A stretch of 64,000 nucleotides of DNA from Gammaproteobacteria bacterium (GCA_035279405.1 DATEHU010000017.1:1-64000); one strand, 5' to 3'; counted from the stretch's first letter, positions 8,093 to 18,461 are shown. Notes: a model not told the origin generated them from the sequence alone. Numbers and translations: made by a program.

Positions 8093-9012
8093 ACACCAGC
8101 ACATCCGAAATCGCCCCGGCAGCCGCACACGCGACCTGGCGCGATTACTATGAGCTCGGCAAGCCGCGCATCGTGCTGCTCATCGTGTTTATCGCCATGG
8201 TCGGCATGTTCCTCGCGGTGCCCGGCGCGGTGCCGCTGCTGCAGTTCATCGCCGGCTCCATCGGCATAGGCCTGGCGGCGTCCTGCGCGGCGGCCATCAA
8301 TCACCTGCTTGATCGGCGTGCCGATGCCGTCATGTTTCGCACCCGCCGCCGTCCGCTGCCGCAGGGCCACGTGACCGAGCGCCAGGTCATCACCTATGCC
8401 GTGGTGTTGTGCATTCTGTCGATGGCGATTCTGTTGATCTTCGTGAACTGGCTCACCGCGCTGCTGACCTTTGTCTCCATGATCGGCTACGCGGTCATCT
8501 ACACTGGCTATCTCAAGCGCGCCTCGCCGCAGAACATCGTGATCGGCGGCCTCGCGGGCGCGGCGCCGCCGGTGTGTGGCTGGGCGGCGGTCACCGGTCA
8601 GGTGTCGGCCGGCGCACTGCTGCTGTGTCTGATTGTGTTTCTCTGGACGCCGCCGCATTTCTGGGCGCTCGCCATCCACCGCCGCGAGGACTATGCCAAG
8701 GCCAACGTGCCCATGCTGCCGGTGACGCACGGCGTGCCATACACGGTATTGCAGATCATCCTGTACACAGTGTTGCTGGTGATGGCGAGCGTGCTGCCGT
8801 ATCTCATCGGCATGAGCGGCTTGGTCTATCTCATCGGCGCGCTGATGCTCGGCGGGATTTTCCTCGCCTACGCCATCGGCCTGCAATTCAGCCGTAATCC
8901 GTCCCTGCCGATGCGCACCTTCGCCTATTCCATCGTTTATCTCACCGCGCTTTTCATCCTGCTGCTCGTGGATCATTACGTGCCGCTGATCGTGCAGGCC
9001 GTCGCGGCTTGA
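8089..9012 (+). CDS. ctaB: Protoheme IX farnesyltransferase (haem O synthase)
   Basis: 307 aa UbiA-family prenyltransferase with about nine helices; transfers farnesyl to haem B to give haem O, the substrate of CtaA. The diphosphate-binding motif [21 protein letters not shown] and the second Asp/Arg-rich region around [16 protein letters not shown] are intact. The ATG at 8089 overlaps the ctaA stop. An upstream in-frame ATG at 7888 would add 67 residues overlapping ctaA and is rejected. It ends the oxidase locus. Confidence 0.95.
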   Translation: MNTSTSEIAPAAAHATWRDYYELGKPRIVLLIVFIAMVGMFLAVPGAVPLLQFIAGSIGIGLAASCAAAINHLLDRRADAVMFRTRRRPLPQGHVTERQVITYAVVLCILSMAILLIFVNWLTALLTFVSMIGYAVIYTGYLKRASPQNIVIGGLAGAAPPVCGWAAVTGQVSAGALLLCLIVFLWTPPHFWALAIHRREDYAKANVPMLPVTHGVPYTVLQIILYTVLLVMASVLPYLIGMSGLVYLIGALMLGGIFLAYAIGLQFSRNPSLPMRTFAYSIVYLTALFILLLVDHYVPLIVQAVAA

Positions 9013-9144
9013 TCGCGGTGCTCCGCGCACGCTGCAACTGTTGAAGTCGCAATTTGGCAGCCGCAGAGGTTCGTCACACTCACACCACAGGTCTTCGGCT
9101 GCTGCGTGCTGCGCCCTTGCCGTGACTGGAGCCCGGGAGCTTGG

Positions 9145-9173
9145 TTGCCCGTCCCGGTAGTGCTCCGTATAGT
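9145..9173 (+). promoter_or_regulatory. Putative sigma-70 promoter of the TPR gene
   Basis: TTGCCC at 9145-9150 and TATAGT at 9168-9173 are separated by exactly 17 bases, and the downstream start codon is 29 bases past the -10 box. It is the only good match in this gap. Confidence 0.5.
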
Positions 9174-9201
9174 GAAGCGCCTTCCAGAATCCGGGGATTC
9201 C

Positions 9202-11025
9202 ATGACGGATGAACCTTCGAATTTTCTGGCCCGCCTGAAGCAGCACCACCTGTACGGAGTGGTAGTGGTCTATGCGGTGGTGGTGGGATTCCTGATCCAG
9301 TTAGTGAGCCGTGCGTTTCCGTATTTCGGCTGGGCCACGGCAGTGCCGGCGGTCATCATCGTGCTGCTCTTGGGCTTTCCTGTGGTGGTGTTGCTGGCTT
9401 GGCTGTTCATCAAGCCGCGGGATCCGGCCAAGTCCAACCCCTGGCAGCGGCGGCACTGGAAGCTCAGTGCCGCATTCACGGGCGTGGTGATCGTGCTGGT
9501 GGTGGTCTCGGGGTTTTATGGTCTGCGGTTTTCAGCGCGTAATGCCGAACTCCTGGCTGAAGCCAACTCGAATGCTTCCTCCGTCGCATTAAGCCCGGCT
9601 GCACCTGCATCTACGACAGTTATTCCGGCCAAATCCATCGCGGTGTTGCCGTTCGTCAATTTGAGCGGTGATCCGAACCAGAAATATTTCAGCGACGGCA
9701 TCACCGAGGAAATCCTCAACGCGCTGGCGCAGATTCCCGACCTGAAAGTCGCCGGGCGCACTTCGGCGTTCCAGTTCAACAGCCAGGGTGGAGACCTGCG
9801 CAAGATCGGTGCAACCCTGGGCGTGGCGAACGTGCTGGAAGGCAGCGTGCAGAAAGCCGGTGCCGAGGTGCGCATCAGCGTGCGCTTGGTAAATACCCGC
9901 AGCGGTTACGAATTGTGGTCGGAAACATACGACCGCAAGCTGACCAATATTTTCGTCATTGAGGACGAGATTTCCAGCGCGATTGCGGGCAAGCTGCGCG
10001 TGCAGTTTGCCGGCGGTGCCGGGCAAGCGTTGGTAGCGCAAGGAACGATCGATCCGCGTGCACACGATCTGTATTTACGCGGTCTGAGCCAGTTCGCAGC
10101 CCGCGGCCCTGGTGTGCGCGATGCCGTGGCCACGTTTGAACGAGCGGTCGCGATTGCTCCGCAATACGCGCAAGCCTGGGGCAGGCTGGCCGAGGCTGAA
10201 GCACAGCTTCCATTCTATGAACCGTACACGCCCAAGGACGCGCTGTCGAAGGCGCTATCCTCAGCGCAACGTGCGCTGTCGCTGGATCCGAATACGGCCT
10301 CGGCTTATGTGGCGTTGGGTGTGGTGCACAGTCTTCGCTGGCAATGGGCCCAGGCGGACATGGATTTTCATCATGCCTTGGCACTGGCGCCCAATGATGC
10401 GGAAACCGTGAATCAGCACGCGCAATTCCTGTTCACGGTTGGGCAATTGGAACCCGCCTTGGACGAGATCAATCGCGCTCTGAAGCTCGATCCATTGTCA
10501 GCGGTGATTGGTGTCATACGTGGTGCAATCCTGACAGCGCTGCATCGTTTCGATGAGGCTCAAGCACAGCTTGAAACCACCCTGAAGTTGCATCCTGATT
10601 CCGTTTACACACACCTGCGCGCGATGTTTCTCGCCATCGAATTGCATCACTTCGAAAAAGCGGAAGCGGAAATGCGTGTTGCGGCCAAACTTGCCGGTAA
10701 CGATCCTGATGCAACGGCACTGCTGGTGCGTGGCATTGCCGATCCCGGCCAACGGACCGCTGCGGTACGTGTGCTCGCAACCTCACCCTTCCAGGTATAT
10801 TTTCACAATGATCCGATCGTGAACGCCATGTTCCTGATCTGGCTGGGCGAGCGGGATCGCGCACTCGACACCTTGGCAGGCAACCGTCTTAATCAGTCCA
10901 GCATCCAGACAAAATTATTGTGGGATCCGGCCTTTGATCCGGTGCGCAACGATCCGCGCTTCAAGGCGGTGTTGAAGAAGATGGGATTGCCCTATCAACG
11001 AGCGGAGACCGGTGATGCTGGGTGA
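9202..11025 (+). CDS. Membrane protein with TolB-like domain and TPR repeats
   Basis: 607 aa. Two N-terminal membrane segments (about 18-40 and 44-68) and a third near 88-110 precede a domain beginning KSIAVLPFVNLSGDPNQKYFSDGITEEIL. That motif is typical of the TolB-like/FlgO domain of adenylate-cyclase-type TPR proteins. The C-terminal half (about 290-560) contains several TPR units with the A-x-x-A and P-x-x-A patterns. No DNA-binding or cyclase catalytic domain is present, so it is probably a scaffold or sensor. The ATG at 9202 fits the promoter; an upstream ATG at 9106 would precede the TSS. A decayed copy of its 5' end follows. Confidence 0.8.
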   Translation: MTDEPSNFLARLKQHHLYGVVVVYAVVVGFLIQLVSRAFPYFGWATAVPAVIIVLLLGFPVVVLLAWLFIKPRDPAKSNPWQRRHWKLSAAFTGVVIVLVVVSGFYGLRFSARNAELLAEANSNASSVALSPAAPASTTVIPAKSIAVLPFVNLSGDPNQKYFSDGITEEILNALAQIPDLKVAGRTSAFQFNSQGGDLRKIGATLGVANVLEGSVQKAGAEVRISVRLVNTRSGYELWSETYDRKLTNIFVIEDEISSAIAGKLRVQFAGGAGQALVAQGTIDPRAHDLYLRGLSQFAARGPGVRDAVATFERAVAIAPQYAQAWGRLAEAEAQLPFYEPYTPKDALSKALSSAQRALSLDPNTASAYVALGVVHSLRWQWAQADMDFHHALALAPNDAETVNQHAQFLFTVGQLEPALDEINRALKLDPLSAVIGVIRGAILTALHRFDEAQAQLETTLKLHPDSVYTHLRAMFLAIELHHFEKAEAEMRVAAKLAGNDPDATALLVRGIADPGQRTAAVRVLATSPFQVYFHNDPIVNAMFLIWLGERDRALDTLAGNRLNQSSIQTKLLWDPAFDPVRNDPRFKAVLKKMGLPYQRAETGDAG

Positions 11026-11107
11026 GCACCAAAGTTTCATGGCGCGCCTCAAGCAGCACCATCTTTACGGGGTGGTGGTGGCGTATGCTGCTTCGCGCAA
11101 GTTCTGA
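11015..11107 (+). pseudogene. Remnant of a duplicated TPR-protein 5' end
   Basis: A 30-codon frame overlapping the end of the TPR gene contains MARLKQHHLYGVVVAYA. This is nearly identical to ARLKQHHLYGVVVVYA at residues 10-25 of the gene just upstream. The frame then diverges and stops. It looks like the scar of a tandem duplication in which a second paralogue was deleted except for about 50 bases. Confidence 0.7.
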
Positions 11108-11136
11108 ATTGCCAACGTTGATACGAGGTAAATGAC

Positions 11137-11679
11137 ATGAAGCCGAGCGTGCTGTTGATCACGGTTCTCGCCGCAGCGATGAGTGTTCCCGCACTGGCGG
11201 CGGGTAATCAGTCTTTGTCTCCCGAGTTGCAGAAGCTGGATATTTCCGCAGGCCACTGGGTATATCACGGCGAGACCTTGAACACGCCGATCAGCAAGCC
11301 GGGTAAATGGACCTGGAATGAGGATTGCAACTGGTCGGCGAACCGCGTGTTTATGATGTGCAGCTTTACCAACGAATGGTCCGGCCGCATCGTCAAGTCG
11401 CTGGTGGTGGATACCTACAACGCAAAAGACCGGAGTTACTGGCATTACGAGCTGTTCAACGGCGGCGATTCCGGTGCCAAGCCGTTCATTTCGAAGATGA
11501 CCGTAAATGGCAACACCCGCATCGAGCATGCCGAGGATGTGGACCACGGCAAGCAAGTCCGCACCCGAATCACCTATGTATTCGATTCGCCCACCCACGT
11601 GCGGGTGAAAATCGAAGTGTCGCGCGCGGGCAAGCCGTGGATTACCGTGGATGAAGGCGAGGGGGTCAAGCAGCCCTGA
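11137..11679 (+). CDS. Secreted DUF1579-like protein of unknown function
   Basis: 180 aa with a clear signal peptide (about 1-21, cleavage after ALA). The mature part has a beta-rich pattern with SAGHWVYHGE, CNWSANRVFMMCSFTNEW (two Cys that may form a disulfide) and later WHYELFNGG. This resembles DUF1579/lipocalin-like periplasmic proteins. No catalytic motif is recognised. It stands alone between the TPR gene scar and a convergent cytochrome b561. Confidence 0.6.
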   Translation: MKPSVLLITVLAAAMSVPALAAGNQSLSPELQKLDISAGHWVYHGETLNTPISKPGKWTWNEDCNWSANRVFMMCSFTNEWSGRIVKSLVVDTYNAKDRSYWHYELFNGGDSGAKPFISKMTVNGNTRIEHAEDVDHGKQVRTRITYVFDSPTHVRVKIEVSRAGKPWITVDEGEGVKQP

Positions 11680-11699
11680 CAACTAAGGTCGGCGGCGAG

Positions 11700-12290
11700 T
11701 CAGCTTCCCGGGCTGAACATGCGTTTCCACACCGGTTGGCGTAGCACGCTATGCAGCACGGTGGCGGCCAGGTGACCGCCCCAGTAAATCCAGGCGATGA
11801 CCGCAAAGGTATCGTGGATATCCTCGATGAGTTCGAGGCTGTCGTGGGAAGCGCCTGCCATGCGCGACAGGTAGTAACTCGCGCCGGTCGCGACCATGGC
11901 GGTGATGGCAAGCAGCCCCAAACCGTGGATGAAGCCCGCCAGACCGCCGGTGTCATTTCGCGGTCCGCCCGCCGGCAGGCGCTGATACCGAACCGCGGTC
12001 CAGAGCTCGGCAACCACGTTGTGCATTCCTGCGCGCGTCCATGGGAACAGTTGTCGCAACCCATCATTCGGATGGGTGAATGACCATAGCCAATGCATGA
12101 TGATGAGAGCGAGAATCGTGGCGCCCAGCACTTCGTGGGTCATGAACCCAAAAGTATCCGGGCGGCCGGTATGCGGGCTGCGCATGAAGCTGCCGATGAA
12201 CAGCTGTGCCGTGACCGCGACCGCGAGCAGCAGGTGAATCAGCCGCAGCGGCCGGCTCCATTGGGCGGTGGACAATTGCGGTTCGGCCAT
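11700..12290 (-). CDS. Cytochrome b561 family protein
   Basis: 196 aa, four membrane helices, inner membrane. Family histidines are visible: RLIHLLLA in helix 1, FGFMTHEVLGATILALIIMHW in helix 2, and IHDTFAVIAWIYWGGHLAATVLH in helix 4. These would bind two b haems and shuttle electrons from quinol or a periplasmic donor. It is separated from rpoH upstream by a bidirectional terminator and is probably its own unit. Confidence 0.88.
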   Translation of the reverse strand: MAEPQLSTAQWSRPLRLIHLLLAVAVTAQLFIGSFMRSPHTGRPDTFGFMTHEVLGATILALIIMHWLWSFTHPNDGLRQLFPWTRAGMHNVVAELWTAVRYQRLPAGGPRNDTGGLAGFIHGLGLLAITAMVATGASYYLSRMAGASHDSLELIEDIHDTFAVIAWIYWGGHLAATVLHSVLRQPVWKRMFSPGS

Positions 12291-12350
12291 GCCTTGTATT
12301 CCCCGAAATCCCCGCAGCTATTCTGCCTGATATTAATTGCAGGACAACAA

Positions 12351-12375
12351 AAAACCCGGCAGCTTGCCGGGTTTT
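12351..12375 (-). terminator. Terminator after rpoH
   Basis: Perfect 11-bp stem (AAAACCCGGCA paired with TGCCGGGTTTT) with a three-base loop. Read on the minus strand the right-hand T run follows a G/C stem, 30 bases past the rpoH stop. It is symmetrical and may act on both strands. Confidence 0.9.
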
Positions 12376-12404
12376 AATGTTCGCGCGCGGAGTGTGCGGA
12401 TACT

Positions 12405-13277
<873 letters not shown>

Positions 13278-13308
13278 GGCAATCTCCCTCGGTTTCACGG
13301 AGCTAATT

Positions 13309-13335
13309 TTAGCACTCACGGACTTAGAGTGCTAA
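13309..13335 (-). promoter_or_regulatory. CIRCE operator (HrcA binding site) upstream of rpoH
   Basis: TTAGCACTC at 13309-13317, nine bases, then GAGTGCTAA at 13327-13335: an exact match to the CIRCE consensus in arms and spacing. It ends 32 bases before the rpoH start codon. On the minus strand TTAGCA and TAAAAT overlap its two arms at 18-base spacing and could be the -35 and -10 boxes, so a bound repressor would cover the promoter. Confidence 0.9.
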
Positions 13336-13392
13336 ACCTCTCCAAGGTTCCGCAGCGGATGCCGGCGTGAATGCTTTGAATTCAAGGGCTTG

Positions 13393-14361
13393 CTAGCTAG
13401 GCTCGATTGCCCGCAGATGGCGCGCCACGGCGAGCCACGAGCCCAACCAGCCGAGCACAATGCCGCCCGCCAAGAGCCCCAAGCCACCGCTGGCGCCCAG
13501 GCCGCTCAAACTGAAATGGCTGCCATACAGGTCGACGAGCTGGCCCACCGGCCCGCCCATGAGGGCTAGGCCGATGAGCACCAGTATCCAGGCGAGCACG
13601 CCGCCGGCCAGGCCGTACCAGGCGCCGTGGTACAGAAATGGCCGGCGGACGAAGCGATCGGTGGCGCCCAAGAGCTTGCTCACCTCGATTTCGGAGCGCC
13701 GGTTCTCGATTTCCAGGCGGATGGTGTTGCCCACGATCAGTACCACCGCGATTGCCAGCAACACCGCCACGATCAGCACGCCGCGATGCAGCAGCGCGAG
13801 GATCGCCTGCAGGCGCTTGAGCCACTGCACGTCCATGCGCACTTGATCCACCTGCGGCAGCGCGCCAAAACCCCGCGCCAACTGCTGTGCGGCCGCCGGC
13901 GTGGTGTAAGCCGCGGTCGGCTGAACCACCAGCACCGCCGGCAGCGGGTTGCTGCCCAGCAGGCTGAGCGTGTCATTGAACCCGGAGCGTCGCTGGAAAT
14001 CCGCGAGCGCCTGTTCGGTGCTGATCACCTGCACCGCAGCCACGCCTGGGTGCGTACGCACGGCATCCGCAAGCTGCTGTGCGGCACTGTCGCTCACTCC
14101 GTTCTTCAGAAATAGCGAGATGCGCACTGTGCCTTGCCAGCCGGTGCTCAGGCCGCGGGCGTTGTTGACCAGCACCAGTGCCCCCGCCGGCAGCGCCAGC
14201 GCGATACCGATCACCGCCACGGTCATGAAGGTAGCGAGCGGCTGACGGCCGAGCTGCTGCAGGCCATCGAGCAAGGTTTGCCGATGGTGCGCAAGATAAG
14301 CGCCGAAACGCTGGCCGAGGCTGCGGCGGCTGACCTGTGCCCCGCTGTCACGCGCCGGCAT
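13393..14361 (-). CDS. ftsX: Cell division ABC transporter permease FtsX
   Basis: 322 aa with four membrane helices: one near residues 42-65 and three in the C-terminal half (about 195-220, 245-270, 290-312). A periplasmic loop of about 120 residues lies between helices 1 and 2, where FtsX binds amidase activators. With FtsE it couples cytoplasmic ATP hydrolysis to septal peptidoglycan hydrolysis. It overlaps the ftsE 3' end by 14 bases. Confidence 0.95.
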   Translation of the reverse strand: MPARDSGAQVSRRSLGQRFGAYLAHHRQTLLDGLQQLGRQPLATFMTVAVIGIALALPAGALVLVNNARGLSTGWQGTVRISLFLKNGVSDSAAQQLADAVRTHPGVAAVQVISTEQALADFQRRSGFNDTLSLLGSNPLPAVLVVQPTAAYTTPAAAQQLARGFGALPQVDQVRMDVQWLKRLQAILALLHRGVLIVAVLLAIAVVLIVGNTIRLEIENRRSEIEVSKLLGATDRFVRRPFLYHGAWYGLAGGVLAWILVLIGLALMGGPVGQLVDLYGSHFSLSGLGASGGLGLLAGGIVLGWLGSWLAVARHLRAIEPS

Positions 14362-15034
14362 GTGGCTCTCCCGCGAGTTCCGGCGGCACCAGCCGGCCGG
14401 CGCGCAAGCTGATAAATCGCTGGCCGAGACGGCGGATGAGATTGTGGTCGTGACTCGCCACCAGCACGGTGATGCCGACCTGGTTCAGGCGCTGGAACAG
14501 GCGCATGACCTCGTAGGACAATTCCGGATCGAGATTGCCGGTAGGCTCGTCGGCGATCAGGATGGGCGGGCGGCTGATGACGGCGCGCGCGATACCCACG
14601 CGCTGCTGTTCGCCGGTGGACAACTGCAGCGGCAGGGCGCGCTCCTTTTGCAACAGGCCCACGAGTTCCAGTGCGGCGCCCACGCGCCGCGGGATTTCAT
14701 TCCGCGGCACACCGCTGATCACCAGCGGCAGCGCCACGTTGTCGAACACGCTGCGTTCCAGCAGCAATTTGTGATCCTGGAAAATCACGCCCACTTGGCG
14801 GCGGTAATGGGGAATCTGGCGGCGCCGCAGACCGCCGAGATTGCGGCCGTTGACGATGATCTGCCCGCGGCTGGGGCGCTCGATGAGCGCCAACAGTTTC
14901 AGCAGCGTGCTCTTGCCGGCGCCCGAGGGGCCGGTGACGAACAGCATTTCCCCGCGCTCGGCGGTGAAGCTCAGGCCTGCCAGCGCCTCGTTGCCGCCGT
15001 CATAACGCTTGCTGACTTCGTGAAACTCGATCAT
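14348..15034 (-). CDS. ftsE: Cell division ATP-binding protein FtsE
   Basis: 228 aa ABC ATPase. Walker A GPSGAGKST near residue 36, Q-loop VIFQDHKLL, signature LSTGEQQRVGIARA and Walker B ILIADEPTGNLD are all intact. Works with FtsX at the septum. Translation is coupled to ftsX by overlap. The gene begins about 140 bases after ftsY. Confidence 0.97.
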   Translation of the reverse strand: MIEFHEVSKRYDGGNEALAGLSFTAERGEMLFVTGPSGAGKSTLLKLLALIERPSRGQIIVNGRNLGGLRRRQIPHYRRQVGVIFQDHKLLLERSVFDNVALPLVISGVPRNEIPRRVGAALELVGLLQKERALPLQLSTGEQQRVGIARAVISRPPILIADEPTGNLDPELSYEVMRLFQRLNQVGITVLVASHDHNLIRRLGQRFISLRAGRLVPPELAGEPHAGA

Positions 15035-15069
15035 GTCTGAAAACCGATCTCTTGCCCGCTGGCGTTGTT

Positions 15070-15129
15070 AAAAATGTCCTCGCAATGCTCACGTACTGGC
15101 GTGTACGCTCCGCTTGCTCGGCCATTTTT
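15070..15129. repeat. Imperfect palindrome in the ftsY-ftsE spacer
   Basis: The spacer between ftsY and ftsE holds an imperfect 60-base inverted repeat whose ends are AAAAATG and CATTTTT and whose centre pairs around GTAC-TGGC-GTGTAC. It looks like a REP/MITE-type palindrome but only one copy is visible in the window. It could also attenuate the ftsY-ftsE transcript. Confidence 0.4.
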
Positions 15130-15175
15130 GCCTAGCCAGCGGCCGAAATCTCTGGCTTTTTGATGCTTTACCCAT

Positions 15176-16105
15176 TCAGGTTGCTTCTGATGCTGTGCCG
15201 ACCAATGCTGAAGCAAATGCGCGCGCGTTGAATTCTTCCAGATCATCGACCTGTTCGCCAATGCCGATATAGCGGATCGGAATGCCGAAGCGCTGCGCCG
15301 CGGCAATCAGGATGCCGCCCTTGGCGGTGCCATCGAGCTTGGCGACCACGAGGCCGCTCACCTCGACGGCGGCATGGAACTGCTCGATCTGGCGCAGGGC
15401 GTTTTGGCCAGTGCCGGCGTCCAGCACCAGCAGGCGCTCGTGCGGCGCAGCAGCGTCGAGCTTGGCCAGCGCCCGGCAGACTTTCCTGAGCTCTTCCATC
15501 AGATTGCCCTGGGTGTGCAGCCGCCCGGCGGTATCCACGAGCAGCACGTCGCTGCCGCGCGCGCGCGCCGCGTGCCAGGCGTCGTGCGCCACGGCCGCAG
15601 GATCAGCACCCTTTGCCTGGGCGATGACCGCTACGCTCTGGCGTGCCCCCCAAGCCTGTAATTGTTCGATCGCCGCCGCGCGGAAGGTATCGGCGGCCGC
15701 CAACATGACCTGTTTGCCGGCGGCCTGGAAGCACTGTGCGAGCTTCGCGACCGTGGTGGTTTTGCCGACGCCGTTCACGCCGACCGCCAGGATCACAAAA
15801 GGCCTGGCTGCGGTATCCACCACGAGCGGCCGGGCCACCGGTGCGAGCAGCGCCGCAATTTCGTCGGCGAGCGCTGCGCGCAGCGCATCCGAGTCCCGCA
15901 GGTGCTCCTGGCGCGCGCGCATGCGCAGGTGTGCCAGCAGCTGCTGCGCGGCCTCGATTCCCACGTCCGCCTGCAGCAACTGGGCTTCCAGATCCTCGAA
16001 CAAGGCATCGTCCACCGCAGCGCCCGGCGCGATGTGCAGCGCGGCACGCCGCAGGCGCGCGCGCAGTTTGCCGAGAAACTCGGAGGGAGTGGCGACTTGG
16101 TTCAT
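15176..16105 (-). CDS. ftsY: Signal recognition particle receptor FtsY
   Basis: 309 aa, the NG-domain core of the SRP receptor GTPase that docks SRP-ribosome complexes at the membrane. The N domain (about 1-95) is helical. The G domain has GVNGVGKTTTVAKLA (P-loop), DTFRAAAIEQL, LLVDTAGRLHT and AKLDGTAKGG. The acidic A domain of E. coli FtsY is missing, as in many short FtsY proteins. First gene of the ftsY-E-X cluster. Confidence 0.96.
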   Translation of the reverse strand: MNQVATPSEFLGKLRARLRRAALHIAPGAAVDDALFEDLEAQLLQADVGIEAAQQLLAHLRMRARQEHLRDSDALRAALADEIAALLAPVARPLVVDTAARPFVILAVGVNGVGKTTTVAKLAQCFQAAGKQVMLAAADTFRAAAIEQLQAWGARQSVAVIAQAKGADPAAVAHDAWHAARARGSDVLLVDTAGRLHTQGNLMEELRKVCRALAKLDAAAPHERLLVLDAGTGQNALRQIEQFHAAVEVSGLVVAKLDGTAKGGILIAAAQRFGIPIRYIGIGEQVDDLEEFNARAFASALVGTASEAT

Positions 16106-16156
16106 ACCGTTGGCGGTCGGAGAATCGCGTCTATGCTAACAAACAGCGCTAACGCA

Positions 16157-16188
16157 CAAAAAAACGGGGCGACCAGAGGCCGCCCCGT
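16157..16188 (-). terminator. Terminator of the lipase gene
   Basis: 8-bp stem ACGGGGCG/CGCCCCGT with a nine-base loop; on the minus strand it is followed by a run of seven or more T. It begins 18 bases past the lipase stop. Confidence 0.85.
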
Positions 16189-16206
16189 GAGCCTTGAGTC
16201 GCGCCG

Positions 16207-18348
16207 TTATTGCACGAAGGGCACGTTGCCCACTTGCAGTACGGTGCCGTGCGTTGCCATGAAGGTCGCCATCTCGGTCTGCATTTCCAGCGTCACGCCG
16301 CCATATACGGTCGCATCCTGCGGGCAGTTGGGCGGCGGCGCGGGCGACAGGAGCGAGCCGTGCGTGCCGGCGGTGAAGCGCACGATGCCGTGCACCGCGG
16401 TACCGGTTGCGGTGCTGTTGGCATGCACCTGTGTGAGGTTCATGAACGAAGCCAACAAATCGGTGCTGGAGTTGGGCACCACTTGGTCGGGCAGCGAGCA
16501 GTTATCGAAGCCACCCACCACTTCGAGCATGTGGATGGGATCGGTGGCCGCGGCCGCAGCGGCATAATTGGCCGGATCGCCATCCTCGATTACCGATTGC
16601 GCACTGCGGAAGTAGTCATAGTAGAACTGGGTGCCGGGCGTAAGACCTTCGGCCGCCAAGCCTGCATTGATCTGCGGCGCGAAACTCGGCGAATTCAGCA
16701 GCAATTGCGTGATGTTCCCGCCCGGATTGGCGAGCGTAGCCGCGAGGATATGACTGCCATCCACAGCCAGATAGCTCGTGCCCACAATGGCGCCCAGGGA
16801 ATGGCCTACGAAGGAAATTTGTGAGCCATCAAACAGGTCAGTCGAAGTGCCAAAAGCGGTGATACCGGGGATGCCCTTGCGCAGGGAGATCAAGTCGGCG
16901 ACCGCCTCGCGCAGATTGTCGCGTGAGGTCAGGAGACTGCTCAGGTTGATGAAATAGCTGCCCGAAGGTGCGATGGTGCTGCTGGCGGTGGGGAAAAACG
17001 GCGTGACTTCCGGCAGATCGAAAGTGCGTTCGCCGGCCACCAAGCTGGCGGCCGGTGTGCCGGTAAACAACTGGTTGCGGTAAAACGGATCCGTGGTTGT
17101 GGTCACGCCATGCAGCGGCAGATCAATGGCCACAGCCGCGATGCAGGCTTTAGCCAGGGAATCAGCCACGGCGAACACGTTTTCGCGATCCTGGGTAATG
17201 CCGTGCTGAAAAATGACCACTGGCCAGCCGCTCGCTGGCGCCGCCGGCGCCGGACAGCCGCCATTGCCACCGTTGTTGGGTATCGGCACTGTCGCCAGCA
17301 TCGGGATGACGGCATTGGTGGTAGCCGCAGGCATGGGAGTGAGTGCGGTGGTATCACCGCCGGTTGCCGTGTGCCAGTAGCCTGTCAATGCCGGAGTCGG
17401 GTTGCTGGACGTGGCGACTGACAGGTAATAAGGGATCTTCAGAGTGCCCGCGTAGATTTCCGCATATCCCGGGGAAGCGCCCGCGGGCAGTACATTGCTG
17501 CTTTTGAGGCCGGTATCCGCGAGGGTGCCCGTACCGGCCGGGGTACTCGCCTCCAATGCGGCGAAGGTCGCGCCGATGTACTGGGTGCTGAAGCTGAATG
17601 TCAGCACGATATTCTGTGGATTGATGGCTGCGCCCGCAGCGACCGCGAGCTGGGGCAGCGTGAACAACGCCACCTGGTCAAGCTGCGCATTGCCGGTGGT
17701 GCCCATTGCGCCGCCGGAAAGCACCGGCAGATCGGCCGCGAGAATCAACGCGTAATCCGAACTGGCACTGGCTGCATCACCGTTCGTGTCCTTGATGCCG
17801 TTGGTGAGCACCACCAGATAGGTGCTGCCGCTCGCGAGCGGCTTGCAGGGCGTGATGTTGAGCACCGTGCCGCCGGAGTCCACGGCGGACGACAGGCCCA
17901 CGGTGTAATCGGTAGTGCTGGCAGTGCAATCCGCGCCCGGCACGAGCGGCGTGCCGCCCTTGGTGGGATCAATGGCCTTGTTCTGCGGATTGGCCGTGAC
18001 CTTGAAGACGAATACGTCGCTGGCGTTCAGCGTGGCGGGATCTACGGACGCTGTGAAGTATGCGTTGATTACCGACTGGGTGCCGAAGCCATCCAGATGA
18101 TTCATGCTGGCCAGCGCGGCATTGGCCGGTGCGGCGGCGGCTGAAGTCGAGGCAAACGGAATATTCAGAGTACCGGTGGTGCTGCCGTTGAAATACAAGT
18201 CGTTGGGGAACGGACCGATGCCGGAAAGCGGCGAGTAGCGCGCCTGGAACGCAGTGGAGGCCGTGGTGTTGGTGGAGTTGTTGCCCTGCACGCAGGCCGT
18301 GAGTGCCACGACCATCGCGGAAAAAATGAGCAGCGCACGCTTGTCCAT
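16207..18348 (-). CDS. VolA/Pla-1-type extracellular lipase, lipoprotein
   Basis: 713 aa. The N-terminus FSAMVVALTAC is a lipoprotein signal with the lipobox Cys at about residue 18. A long beta-rich N-terminal region (about 25-330) contains the Ig-like segment on VDPATLNASDVFVFKV. An alpha/beta-hydrolase domain follows with FQHGITQDREN (oxyanion region), ISFVGHSLGAIVGTSYLA (nucleophile elbow GHSLG) and a late His in FTAGTHGSLLSP. This is the plan of VolA and Pla-1/cef lipases that release fatty acids from lysophospholipids at the cell surface. The ATG at 18348 follows GGAGGAAC. Single-gene unit. Confidence 0.8.
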   Translation of the reverse strand: MDKRALLIFSAMVVALTACVQGNNSTNTTASTAFQARYSPLSGIGPFPNDLYFNGSTTGTLNIPFASTSAAAAPANAALASMNHLDGFGTQSVINAYFTASVDPATLNASDVFVFKVTANPQNKAIDPTKGGTPLVPGADCTASTTDYTVGLSSAVDSGGTVLNITPCKPLASGSTYLVVLTNGIKDTNGDAASASSDYALILAADLPVLSGGAMGTTGNAQLDQVALFTLPQLAVAAGAAINPQNIVLTFSFSTQYIGATFAALEASTPAGTGTLADTGLKSSNVLPAGASPGYAEIYAGTLKIPYYLSVATSSNPTPALTGYWHTATGGDTTALTPMPAATTNAVIPMLATVPIPNNGGNGGCPAPAAPASGWPVVIFQHGITQDRENVFAVADSLAKACIAAVAIDLPLHGVTTTTDPFYRNQLFTGTPAASLVAGERTFDLPEVTPFFPTASSTIAPSGSYFINLSSLLTSRDNLREAVADLISLRKGIPGITAFGTSTDLFDGSQISFVGHSLGAIVGTSYLAVDGSHILAATLANPGGNITQLLLNSPSFAPQINAGLAAEGLTPGTQFYYDYFRSAQSVIEDGDPANYAAAAAATDPIHMLEVVGGFDNCSLPDQVVPNSSTDLLASFMNLTQVHANSTATGTAVHGIVRFTAGTHGSLLSPAPPPNCPQDATVYGGVTLEMQTEMATFMATHGTVLQVGNVPFVQ

Positions 18349-18461
18349 TTGCAGTTCCTCCGGGGGTGTAGATTTAGGGTACGCTGAGTGGCGGCTGCGG
18401 CGCAAGCATTCCCGGCGCCCGCACGCACCGCTGCCAACCCACTGAGTGCGCGGATTTTTGC

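Noticed and set aside
9106-9201. Extended N-terminus of the TPR protein
   Set aside because: The extra codons precede the likely promoter and are not conserved-looking; the ATG at 9202 leads directly into the repeated ARLKQHHLYG motif.
15031-15306. 91-codon minus frame over the ftsY 3' end and spacer
   Set aside because: It is out of frame with ftsY and reads through the palindromic spacer.
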